DNA from: Branchiostoma lanceolatum
Taxonomy: Eukaryota; Chordata; Leptocardii; Amphioxiformes; Branchiostomatidae
Assembly (NCBI RefSeq): GCF_035083965.1
Contig: NC_089731.1
Span: forward strand, 1,602,001-1,666,000
DNA: 64,000 bases
Direction: 5' to 3'
Below, one piece after another: positions 35,205 through 47,100 of this stretch; the first letter of the stretch is position 1, and each line of letters starts with the position of its first letter. The notes below the pieces were generated by a model, which was given only the letters and a program-made list of their open reading frames with translations, was not told where the DNA came from and did no database searches. A program made the position numbers and the translations under genes.

Positions 35205-35326
35205 TATTCTCCAAGCAGAGGCTTCGATCGAGAGGGGTAGTTTTGTCCGGGATTTTAACGTTCCTCTCCTCGTTAAAATCCCGGACAAAACTACCCCTCT
35301 CGATCGAAGCCTCTGCTTGGAGAATA
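35205..35326. mobile_element. Perfect foldback MITE with 9-bp target-site duplication (MULE-like)
   Basis: Two 56-nt arms (35205-35260, 35271-35326) are perfect complements around the 10-nt loop TTCCTCTCCT. The ends read TATTCTCCAAGCAGAGG. Exact flanking duplications TAACTTTAC lie at 35196-35204 and 35327-35335. A 9-bp duplication is typical of Mutator-like elements (inference). Perfect arms and duplication indicate a young insertion. Confidence 0.9.
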
Positions 35327-35429
35327 TAACTTTACATGACATCCAGTCATCCTACTCTTTGAGCACCCAGATAAAAGCTGATGCTGCCATTTCTGTTGTC
35401 TGTACTGACACAAGTATGAAGGTTCCTCT

Positions 35430-35587
35430 TAGTCTCCAAGCAGACGCAACGGTTTCAAAGACCGTATCCAACTGGCAGAAGGAGTTTTTATTACAACCCG
35501 ACGGTGCCTGACAACTTCTCTGGCTGACTGGAGCTTCTCTGGCTAGCTTGTACGATTTTGGCACCGTGGAGATCTGCTTGGAGATAA
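35430..35587. mobile_element. MITE of the CTCCAAGCAGA family
   Basis: Ends TAGTCTCCAAGCAGACGC and GAGATCTGCTTGGAGATAA are inverted. Flanks GGTTCCTCT (35421-35429) and GGTTACTCT (35588-35596) agree at eight of nine bases. The interior differs from the element at 35205, so the family is held together by its ends and 9-bp duplication. Confidence 0.8.
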
Positions 35588-35599
35588 GGTTACTCTCTC

Positions 35600-38237
35600 T
35601 GTAATCCCCCTGTTGTCAATGGTATAGCCCTCAACTTATTTGAATAACATTCCTCAAGAAGGTTAAAGATCTTGAAATTGGACCATCTTGAAACAGTTTC
35701 CTGGCCCCCTTAAGAACTAAGCAAACAAAGACACACAGATTTCTCTCTAGGGCTTTGTTTTAAAAAGTTGCCGGTCTCTAATATAACACTGCTTTAAGTC
35801 CAGAAACTAAACATTTATTTTTTTAGAAACTAAACATCTTTAACAGTTGCAAAGAACAGGCTAGCAACAGAGGTTTGGCAAGCAAAACCCAAATGAGTTG
35901 TTCACCCCTGATGAATGGTGGTTTTAAATTCTAGTTTTACATTTTACAAAAACAGCCTAAGCATACATAAATGAAATGAGAACTAAATTGCTTGCACTTT
36001 TCATTTTTTTTACAAGATGTATCAAAATTGAAAATACCAAACAGATACAAGTACAAATTCGAGTCCTCTCACTTGAATCTAATGGGCATCTTTCTACTGA
36101 ACTATAAACGTACCATACAGTAGTATCATTCTTACAAATAAGAAAAACCTGAATTTTGAGTGTGGCTTGAAATTCATTATATTTTGAAAAATGACCTTAC
36201 TTGGTCAAAATATATACATAATATACATAAATAAATGGGATACCCAAAGCAGCCAAACATTCACTGAAATCATTGTAACTCTACCAACATTCCTCACTAC
36301 AACATTGAACCAACAACTTTGTTGTGGTGAACACGATTGTTAAACTTCCATTTTTGGAGCTACACAAATGCTCTCTTCCACCATTGGACAGCGGTCCAGT
36401 TTATGCATACATCATTCTTAATGATACGTACATGTAGGTCCTAACTCTACAAGTGCCCTTATAGTTTGTAACATTCTTTGTTATGAGAGCCACGGTTTTT
36501 TTGCAGGATACAGAAGTTTAGGACGGTAGATAGTAGTAAGATTAAATTTGTGGCTTTTGTTATTCTACAAGCACTACATGGTAGAGGTGCTTCTTGAGTG
36601 CAGGAGGGGTAAGAAGGTTGTATCAGGAATACTGGTGTGAAGTTTGCAGGGCTTTAATTTTGTGGGTGGAGACTAGGGGAAGTAGCAATTCACAATGTTT
36701 TAAGTTTGCGGTGGAAACAACTAAAGTAACACAATGCAAGACAGAGCATACTTTTTCAGCAAGAGGCCATCTTGAAAATAAAGCGACAGTGAATTACATA
36801 AGATATCCATGGTATCAGCATCATTCCGATGTGTTCCTTTCACCCATTCCTGTCAGTTTTGCCTCTCTATAACAGCTGACTCTACCAGTACCACACTAAG
36901 GGAGAGCAAGGTTTTGTGTGAGATTATGGCGAGTCAGGGTCAGGCAAGATTTTTCTTCTAGATGTATTGCAGTTAAACGTTCTGCAGTATCTTCAATGGA
37001 CAAAAATTCTACATGGTTTATCTCTAAGTTGCTAACACTTGTTTTCTGTGTCTACGTGTTAAGTACTTCTACATTGCGTTGTTGAAGAGCCTATTTCTGA
37101 TCCCCTAGCTGTTAACCCTTAACATACTATGTCTGTTTAAGCAGCACATCCATTTGAAGCATGGTGACACCCTTGGCTGGCACAGGGTTAATGGCAAGAC
37201 TGGACAGAAGCATCATTGAGTTAGAACTTATAGAAGTTTGCTATCTTTCAAGAAGTCACAGCTTAAGGCAGGCTTATAGTTTCTTAAAGAAAGCTAGAGC
37301 GAATGCTTTGTCTTGTACCCCTTGAACATACATACAGATAACTTGTTGGGTACATACATTTGTAGTAAAAAGCATCTTACAACTGGCCTGATCGAATTTG
37401 TTCATTCTTTGCTTAAACTTATGTGTAGATTTAGTTCTGACGTGACGCAGCTGCATTTCAGACGACCTATCAAAAGCAGGTTGATGTCCCTTAGCCTGGG
37501 ACCTCCTCCCCCCCTACTTTGCCCCTCACAGGGTTATCTGGGGGGTAACTAGGATGATGATGATGATGTTCATTTCTAAATCAATATCATATTCTACATT
37601 GTTAGCATGGTTATCAGGCCTATTGAGTCGACTGGCAAGTTCATTTAATGAAGCATTGTATTACACTATTGTTCTATATCAATCACAGCCTTCAATAAAC
37701 CTGTTGCAAGGCTACACATATTGACCTTTGACCTCATGATAGACTCTATATACATGTAGTTACATATAAAGTAAGACTTCTTGCAAGGAAAGTTGGCAGT
37801 AAGCTGAAACTAAACTTTAAGATTTTTACAAAGTTACTTAATGTAATAAGACTACAATGCTGTCCCTAGTGCTGAAAACCTTGTGATTATGAAGCCTTCA
37901 ACAACTCATCACAAGTCTCATATCATGACGTTCAACACTGCATTGTAAGGAGGTTCATGACTGAAGAATTGCACAGATTCGTTAGTCTTTGCATTATTCC
38001 CAGGTTTCTATGGCAACCTCTGGGTGACATTTGTCAAATTTTGCAACAGCACAGATTTTGGGATGAGTCAAGTCTGCTTGAAAAACAACAACTTCCCACA
38101 ATTTTTCCCTCCAACACTTCACCACGCAGTTCAGGAGATACCCCTGAAGAGTTGAAACCTCAGCTGGTTGAGAAAAGCTCTGCAGACGGCGTTAGCTGCA
38201 GCGTAGGACTAAAACTTGGCTCTGGAGCAGTGGATTA
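35600..38237. other. Region between UBXN10 and PLEKHM2 3' ends, no gene seen
   Basis: AT-rich. Part must be the PLEKHM2 3' UTR, transcribed right to left from 38237. TTTATT hexamers (AATAAA on the minus strand), for example near 35815, are possible poly(A) signals. Open frames such as 36594-36872 and 37957-38241 lack family matches; the latter overlaps the antisense of the last PLEKHM2 exon. Confidence 0.4.
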
Positions 38238-41200
38238 CTAGCGGCGGTTCTTCTGTACAGACACGAGGCCCTCCCGACACTTTCTTCTCCTGATGTCGTC
38301 TTCAAGAGGGGCCACGGGGAGGTCAACCTGAATGGATAAACAAATAAGTAAACAAAAAGTTGTCATAAACAATAAAATTGGTCTTTTTTTATGGTGGAAA
38401 ATAGCCTTATACCCCTACATTTTCTCAAGAACAGTTGTCATTGCTGTCAATTCCAATCATTTTGGGGTCTGCTATTGGTCAGTGTGAAGACTCCGTTATG
38501 ACAAGCTATCCAATCAAGTGACAGCTCTAAGAATGGGAGGTTCCAACTATTAGCTGGTAATGGGTCCAGTTGGAATGTAGTGTTGTGATTGGCTAAATGT
38601 TGTTGAAATTTTGAATGCTGAGCTGTGATTGGTTGATACCTACCTGGAAGAGTTCACTCAAGGCCTCCTGTAGCGTACAGATAAACTTGTGCTGCTCGTG
38701 TGTACAGATGGCATGTAGTGATGTGATTGGCTAAAGGGCATTTGAATTTTTGAATGCTGAGTTGTGATTGGTTGATACCTACCTGGAAGAGTTCGCTCCA
38801 TGCCTCCTGCAGCGAACAGATAAACTTGTGCTGCTCGTGTGTACAGATGGCATGTAGTGATGTGATTGGCTAAAGGGCATTTGAATTTTTGAATGCTGAG
38901 CTGTGATTGGTTGATATCTACCTGGAAGAGTTCGCTCCATGCCTCCTGCAGCACGTGGATGAACTTGCGCTGCTAGTGTGTACAGATGGCATGTACTGAT
39001 GTGATTGGCTAAAGAGCATTTAAATTTTTGAATGCTGAGCTGTGATTTGTTGGAGGCTATTCAAATTTTTGAATGCTGAGTTGTGATTGGTTGATACCTA
39101 CCTGGAAGAGTTCGCTCCATGCCTCCTGCAGCACGTGGATGAACTTGCGCTGCTCGTGAGTACAGTTGAAGTACAGAACCCACGGGTCCTGCTCGTCATC
39201 AAGTTCCTGCACAAAACAAAGAACATTAAGGTCAGCTTGTTTGGTTCCAAATAAAGAAGACGTTTGCTTGGTTCTTTAGGGAGGACATCCATGACATTTT
39301 CTGCTAGTGTATCATTACAAGGCTACCAGAGACAAGCCCAATACTAGGAGCAAAAATTCTGTACTCTTCATATATTTACCATCGTACTCCACAATTTTTA
39401 TCAAGCTTTTCCAACAGAACTAAATGGGCTTGTTCATTTGTTTTCAGCCAAAACAAACAAACGTTACAAGAGCTAAGAGTCACAATTCATCCTTGATTTG
39501 TGTTGCATGCTGATATGTCTGCAGTTGCCAACAAAGTTGTTCCCTTTTTTATATTCTTTGTGAAACATCAGTGACTTTCTGTACAGCCTTACAATAAGCA
39601 CATATGTGAGGTCAAAGACAGTCAGAGGATGACATTGCCTGCAGTACTGACTGCATCTGCTAGGAGGCACTCACCACAATGCAGTAGTAGTCTATCTCCT
39701 CGTCCACACTGAGGCCGGAGATGTCCTTCAGCCCGACACTCCCGAGGCTGCGGAAGAAACTCGTCTGGCAATCCTCGTGGCAGGCAAACAGCTGGGGGTT
39801 ATAGAAACATTTTAACACATATATCTATTAATGTTCTCTCTCAACATGGTTAGTGTTTCTTGGCTTGATCAGTTACTGTTTGGTGCTTGGTTGGCTTGGT
39901 CATTTATGGAGCTTGTAAAGCTGGGAATCACTTTTTCCAGAGTTTTTTTTTTTTTTTTTTTCATACTAGATCTGGGTCAAAGCTCAATAAGAGAACATTT
40001 CGAAGGAATCCACTACACAAGATATGTGATGTAGTTTCTTTGCAATTGCAGCTTTCCAGCATGTCAATTCTTTGAGGGGAAAGAATACTGCTTTAGAAGA
40101 AATCTGCACTCTTTGAGTTCTGTCTCGTTGATATAGACCCAAGAGCAGTTGATAATGCAAGAAGGTCTGACATATAATACATGTACCTCAAGCCCAAACT
40201 TATCAATGATTTTCCTGAAGCTAGCAGTCTTACCTTTAGACTGGTGAGGGCCAGGCAGCAGGGAACAACAGACGAGGGTGGCTCTCCTTTCTCTGGTACC
40301 TGTCGGGAAGAAAAAAAAATTCTGTCAGATTATTGGCTACATACATTGTACATGTCAACTTCTCAAAGAAACATGGACAAAAATATTCTGAATTTGCCAC
40401 TTCGGTGCTGCTGCCTTGAACCATGATTGTTACATAGAGTGTGTACCACTCTGGTGGCTTCACCCCAGAGGCACTGCTAAAAACTGTCCCCTTGTGATAC
40501 ACAAAATGTACACAACACAACACAGCCAACTTATGGCTCCACCCCAGAGGCACTGCCAAAACTGTCCCCTTGTGATACACAAAATGTCCCCAACACAACA
40601 CAGCCAACTTATGGCTCCACCCCAGAGGCAATGCCAAAAACACTGACCCCTTGTGACACGGCCTGACACAGCGCCTGCAGCCACTCCTGCACCTCCAGGT
40701 CGGAGGTCGCGGCCAGCTCAAGCGAGGCGCGGTCGGTCAGCAGGATCTCGAAGGAGTGAAGCTTCTCGCCCGAGTTGATCCGACGGCAACCATTACAGTC
40801 CGGGCCTCTGGAAGAGAAACATAGAAACATTTGTTAATTTTAAAACAAGGCAATTAGAGATGGTAGACTTCACCCCTTTACCCATACTGCTAGAGAAATG
40901 GGACACAAATTGTACAAATACCTTCCCTTTTTTCCCTCTCTAAACATAAGACCTTACATGTACGTTTTGAGACTTAAAACAAAAAGATTAATAAGTCACA
41001 AGAATTCCTGTGTCTTGCAAAAGTGAAAGAGAGATAGACAGACAGAACCTACGTGAGCTGTATGGACATCTGTGGCACCACATCAGACCTCTGGCCGTAC
41101 TGGTACAGCATTCCATTGCTGAGGAGGTGCAAAACAGGCACAGTCAGAACACTCAGAGTCAAACTTTACCTACATGTACAATTGTGATGCCAAAGTACAC

Positions 41201-44163
41201 AACCATTTTGCTATCTACATTGGACATGTTTCTAGGAGACTTAGTTCGTATCAGTACAGTGATTTCAAAGAAAGAACATTGAAACAGCATTAAAGAACAC
41301 ACCCAGCCACAAAAATGAACAATAATTTTGTACATTACCTGAGCAGGAAGAATCCAGACTTCCATGTCGTGCCCCGCAGGTATCCGGTCGCTGCCTTGTA
41401 CAGCAGGACGCCGTCCTTCGTGACGCCGTCGTGCAGCGAGGACGGCTGTCCGGAGTCCGACGGGGTCCGGGCGAAGTCCTGCGGGTCCCACCAGTGAACC
41501 AACGTGTACAGCAACAGGTCCAGCTCAGATGTCTGGAAATAAGCGAAAGGAAAGTTTAATCTCTTACAAGTATTATCAAATACTGGATACTGTTATATAT
41601 GTATACGCAGTATACTTCTCAGGACGTCCTGACTATATAATTATGTAGATGTAGCTTTCAACAACGTATACAACAACAAGTCCAAGTCCGTCGTCTGGAG
41701 AAAAAAAATTCATAATAAAGGTTTGAGGATCAGTATTTTTCTCTATTTCAACTTTTAACACACAGGCAAACCTTAGTGGGGACGTCCGCTGAATGTATGG
41801 ACTACCTGGCCATTGACATTGGCATTGTGGCCACTTCTGGGTGGTCCCTTAGCTAGAATAAGGGTGTTATGAACAGTTTTCTCTATTTATTTTGTGACCA
41901 CTTTTGTTGGTGTTTGCCAGCTACACACAGGTCTGACTGTAAGACTTTTATAAGACTTTGTTTTATAAGACTTTGTTCCAATCTAATCTTTAGCACACTG
42001 AAGTAACCCTTTGACATCCCATTTCCTATTGGTTACAGAGTTAGGCAGCAGGGAGAAGGTTAAAGTATGACACATTTCTTTTGCAGAATATTAACCTTTA
42101 GCACACTGAAGTAGCCGTTTGGCACTCACTTTCCTATTGGTTACAGAGTTAGGCAGCAGGGAGAAGGTTGAACAACAAGATGAAATCTATATGTTCCACT
42201 CACATTGCACTTGGCCTCCTTGGCTGCCCATTTCCGGAGAGCGATTTTCTGCGTGGTGGCGTCGGTGAGAACCGCGGGGAACGGCTCGATCCGGAACCCG
42301 GTACTCATCGCTGCGTGGAGATGGGTCACAAACATTCTGCAAAAAACGAGGAAAAATTAGTATTTGCAACTTTTTGATTTTCCTTGATTGATATATTGAC
42401 AGCTGCTGTCAAAGATGACTGCAAGGGGGACTTGAAGGCTGTTGATATTAATACGGAGCACTGGGAGGACCTTGCAAATAACCGATCCACTGGAGATGCA
42501 CACTGTACAGACAGTTAAAATCAGGAGAAGCTAGACTGATGCATAGCACAGATTCTGAAGAAAAGTGGATCTGAAGAAAATAACTCAGACAGAACTGAGT
42601 CAGCTTATGGTGACTTATGTGACTATCATTCTCGATTAGGACTGTTTAGCCACAGCAAATGCTGTAGGGCTGTTGTTAATTAGGGTTTTACCATGGTCAT
42701 TTCTGGAACAGCCTTGAATACACAAAATAGGGCGGGGAACTCAACCACGACAATGGACCATGAGAAAAGCCAACTCCAGGCCTTACCTGGTAAGTAGCTC
42801 GTCCCCTGAGTCCACCCAGAACTGTTTTCTCCTGTTGGTGCAGACAATCTGGACATACTGGTGGTTCAGGGAGATCTGGGAACAAAAGTCATCAATAAAC
42901 TGTAAGTTCAGATATCTTTGCAGGGGTTTAATTTTGCGGAAGGAGAGGAAAGGGGGTTTTCCCTGTGTTTATCACTAAGCGTTGCCAACCCTCCTAAATT
43001 TGCTGTTAAGTGTTGCTAGGATCCTTCTATGCAGCTACGCAAAATTTTACCTGCCCACACATATAGCAACAAAACCAGCTTTCCATGGGTTGAAAACCTA
43101 TTATGCTATCAATGGTTCTTATAGTAATTGAAACATCATAATTCATACTTGCGGTGTTATGATTTTGCAGTGGAGAGTCCATCATAAAAACCGAAAAAAT
43201 AAAACCACTGCAAACATTTCAAGATTTACTGTAGTTAGTGTGTTGGTTCATTTATGTTGATGGTAATATCATAATCAGGCCTTTATATCTGCCATAAAAA
43301 GGGACCACAAACACAAATGTATGATAGAAGAAAAATGACAAACGTACTGAGATGTAGTCCAGGTCGTTGTGTCTGATGGCGTCTTCACACTCAAACTGTT
43401 GGTCACCTGAACCTATAGAAAAAATAACAATTTGGTGAAAAAAATACATTTCTGGTGCTGTCTGGATAAAAAGTCATTTTTGCAGCATGCTAGCAGTAAA
43501 ATCTGCCAATACACTGTCTTCATTGCTCGTAAAGTCTTAAGCTGAAAAAATTGACATTAAATCCAATACAACTTATAAGAACACTGGAGATACAAAGGGA
43601 AGAAGAACCATGAAAATTTATCTGTGATGGAAATTGACATTATAAAGACAATACCGGTAAGACACAAAGGAAGGACAGTAAGATCTTTAAGACACAGACC
43701 TTTCCTCAGAAGGTACATGCAGAAGTCGGTGATTAAGACGTAGACACTGTGCAGATCTCCCTCCATGTGACCCGTCGACATACGGAACATCTGCAAGGTC
43801 AAAGCTAAAATCACTACTAGCCTATTGCTTACAACATCACTCAGACATATAGTCACTTTTGCCCTGCTTTGTTATTATGCTTGAGTCAATTATCTACAAT
43901 TTACAAAGGCAATTCATGAAAATTACAGGCATTTCTTGATTATTTGTAACTTTCAAACACTTGACATGTGTGTATTACATCATGTGCTGTTGCACAACTA
44001 CTTAGACTGTGGTTAACTATAGTGGTATTTTGAGGACATCTTTAAGTATTCTTATAAGCTTGAGTCTCAAATAGATCTTATTGTGTACTGAACCTTAGAG
44101 AACTGTTCCCCCTCCTCCTTGAAGACCTCCAACATCAGGTACAGGAGAGTGTTGTTGTCAACC
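38238..44163 (-). CDS. PLEKHM2: PLEKHM2 exons 10-21: conserved block, PH domain, C terminus
   Basis: Residues about 626-1040. Exons 10-14 carry VDNNTLLYLMLEVFKE, MFRMSTGHMEG, LLRKG, VCTNRRKQF and LTDATTQKIAL. The PH domain runs from exon 15 (GVTKDGVLLYK) through exon 17 (CNGCRRINSGEKLHSFEILL, ending LCQAVSQG). Exons 18-21 give VPCCLALT, LFACHEDCQTSFFRSLG, HEQRKFIHVLQEAW and a 29-residue basic end. Exons 15, 17 and 20 each have partial copies in neighbouring introns. Confidence 0.93.
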
Positions 44164-47100
44164 CTTGGGGGAATGATCATGAAATTTTAATTCTCATGTC
44201 TTTCAAATTTAACTCTGGCTACCAACAGACAAACTTTAATGTAGATACTGTATTTAGTAATAGAACAAAAAATTTATGATAATATTTTGGTTAAAAATAC
44301 AGGCAAACAAGATAAGCGATCTTATACAAACATTAACTTTCAACGACAATGAATAATAAGTTTTTCGCAAATTCTTGCCTGCTAGACCAATGTAGAGCAT
44401 GTGTCTAACTATTGTCTAAATGCCAACTCTAAATATTTAAAAATAACCAAAAAAAAAATCTCCACTGACTTGATATCAGCATCATGAGAGTCTGGCGTAG
44501 TCCTCTTCATCATCAAGTTCTCCTCCTCCTCCTTTTCCTCCGAGTCTCCGTTCTTCTCCTCCCAGCTTCTCTCGTTCTGTCCATCCCTTTCGTCTGCCCC
44601 CCTCCCCCTCCGAGGACTGTCCCGGTCGAACGGGTTTAACCGCGCCGGTCGTTGCGGACGCGGTGACCCCTGGCTCCCTCCCGGGCTGCTGTCCCTTCCA
44701 AGCGCGTTCGGGCCAGTTCTGTGAGGAAGAAAGAAAGTGAAAGTCTCGCTCTGGACAGGAAAAAAGGAAAGTGATCTCGATCAGTTTTTCCTCACTGCAG
44801 AGTAAATCTTCCACTGGCCGTGACGGAGAAGACAGATGTTATGTACAGTATTTACAGTTTCATTGTATACTTGTACCGGGGAAATTCCCCTAGCTCTTTT
44901 CCACAAGTACAATGAACAGTGGACCACAGGTTAATGTCCTGTCCTAAGGACTGCGACCCTTTCCAGTAACATGCAATTCGGGTGAGCGACACAGCCGGGA
45001 TCAAACTCACAGCTTCTAGTTCCAGAGGCAAGGCCGCTAACCATTGGATTACGCTACCTGTACTTGGGGTCGAGTGTGGTGTAACAGCAGGGTTTTCGGC
45101 CGAGAGCCCAGCAGTCCCGGGTTTGAATCCCCTGACGCCACTGATCTTGTTCCCTTGGGAAAAAGGCACTTTACACGACTTTCCTTACTCTACCCAACTG
45201 TAAAAACGGGTATAATATGTACTAATTGTCCCACATGTATTGCTCTGTTGCAATTCCAATAATAAAACATGAAATATAATAAATACCTGTACTCCATGTT
45301 TTCGCTGCCAGAGTAGCTTGCGGCGTCGCTTTGGTACGAGCTTCCAAGTGTCACAGAATCATCGTCTTCTTCTTCCTCGTACTGCTGACGGCGTAGTCTC
45401 TCAGCTTCCGCAATTTCCTCGCTCAGAGGGACCTCAATAAATAAATTGATAAATAATGGGCTTTTATTCAAAGAACATTTGGCAGCCTGAGAGTTGAATT
45501 ACATGTTCTGTATATAGAAAATAGTTAATTGACAAGTGACACATTGACTAACATGATACAAACATACAAGATTAACATACTTAATGGTTAAAATCACAGA
45601 CAAATTCATTAAAAGTTTACAATCAATACATGTAAAGATGTGAGTAGCAGCTAAAGTCATACACCTCCAAACTAACATGCCACAGTACTAGCCGGTTAAA
45701 TACCCAGACTCATGTACTCATTCATACAACAGTAAAAGCAAACATCCTGGATGACTGTACCTCGTTTGTGTCGTTAGCGAGGGTGGAGAAAACGGGGCTG
45801 TCCGAGAAGTTTCCTTGGAGATCGACATCGTCGTCTTCGATGTTGCCTTGATCGTTGCCCCCGGCAACCGCGCCCTGTGCGTCTGCAGGCGGGTTTGGCG
45901 GCGGGAGTCCGTACGTGTGGGCGTGGCACGTCTGGTCCGTGCAGTTGGTCGGGTTCGAGTTCAGGTCTTCGTTGTTGTTTGTCAGGAGAAGCTCGAGATC
46001 GTTCACGAAGCCGGCTGCCTGCGCGTGCACGTTTTGCTGCGGGGGCTGCCCCCCCTGTGCACCCCCTTCTGCCCCCGTACCCCCCTGGCTCTGTCCCTGC
46101 CTCCCTGGGTTATGACCCTGACCTGCAGGGTTCCCCGTAACCTCCCTTGACGCTTCATTCACTCCTGCATTCTGCTCCGCAGCTCTGTTCTCCTCTAGTC
46201 CTTCATTTCTTCCCTCGTTATTTGATACAGATTGCCCCTCCCCAATATTCCGTACATCCACTCCACTGCTGCTACTCGCACGACTCAACTCCTCCGAAGC
46301 GCTGCCAGACGGGCTCGGAGTCGCATCCTGTTGCTTAGCAACGGCTTTCTTCTTCTTGCCGCCCTTCTTTGTTTTCTTACGTATCACCTCGAGTCCGCCC
46401 GAGTCTGCCGAGGACGCTTTCGGCGTTGCACCGGGGTCGGAGATTCGCGAGATTCTAAATGTTCGCTCGAGCGAATCCGGCCTTTGCGCTCTCTCTGGCG
46501 TTTTCTCTTTTCTGATTGGTCCGTTTGGAAGCGGTCCTTCTGCGGAAGCGCCCGGCGCGACGTATTCTATGTCGACGAACTCGGAGCGAACGCAGATGGC
46601 GCTGTCGGAGCCCGGTGTGGTGAAACCCGATCCCGTGGTGTAACCGGATATGCTCGATGTGGTGGAGATGGCGTCCAGGCTCTGCTGGGAGATCCGGTCG
46701 TCGTCGTACTCGCTGTAGCGCTCGTCTCGGCTCAGGGGGAGGGACGAGGTCAGGTCCAGATATGGCACGTCCTGGGCGGGAGGATGTTTAGTAGAGTTTA
46801 GGCATCAGAAATACGAAAAATTTAACCATTAGCACACCGAAGTAGCCGTTTGGCATCCGATAACAAATTGGCTACAGAGTTAGGCAACAGGGAGAAGGTT
46901 TAAGAGCCATACAAAGATGAATTGATTCTTTGGATAAAATGAGCAAGTTTCTTCTGTGTTAGCCATAAAGGCAGAAATGTATTTTCTGTGTTGCTGGAAG
47001 TAAAATTCTGATTCAACACTTACAAATTGGGCGCAAATTTTTATTGTACAGCTCTAGTAAAGGGAGTAATGTACTGCTTATAACTAGTTTCTTTTGTTCT

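Noticed and set aside
44482-44814. 110-codon minus-strand frame over PLEKHM2 exon 9
   Set aside because: Wrong frame: the phase entering from exon 8 and leaving to exon 10 requires the frame reading TGPNALGRDSS, which is open throughout.
45815-46801. Long plus-strand frames antisense to PLEKHM2 exon 7
   Set aside because: Shadows of a GC-rich coding exon; the minus strand has the conserved protein and splice sites.
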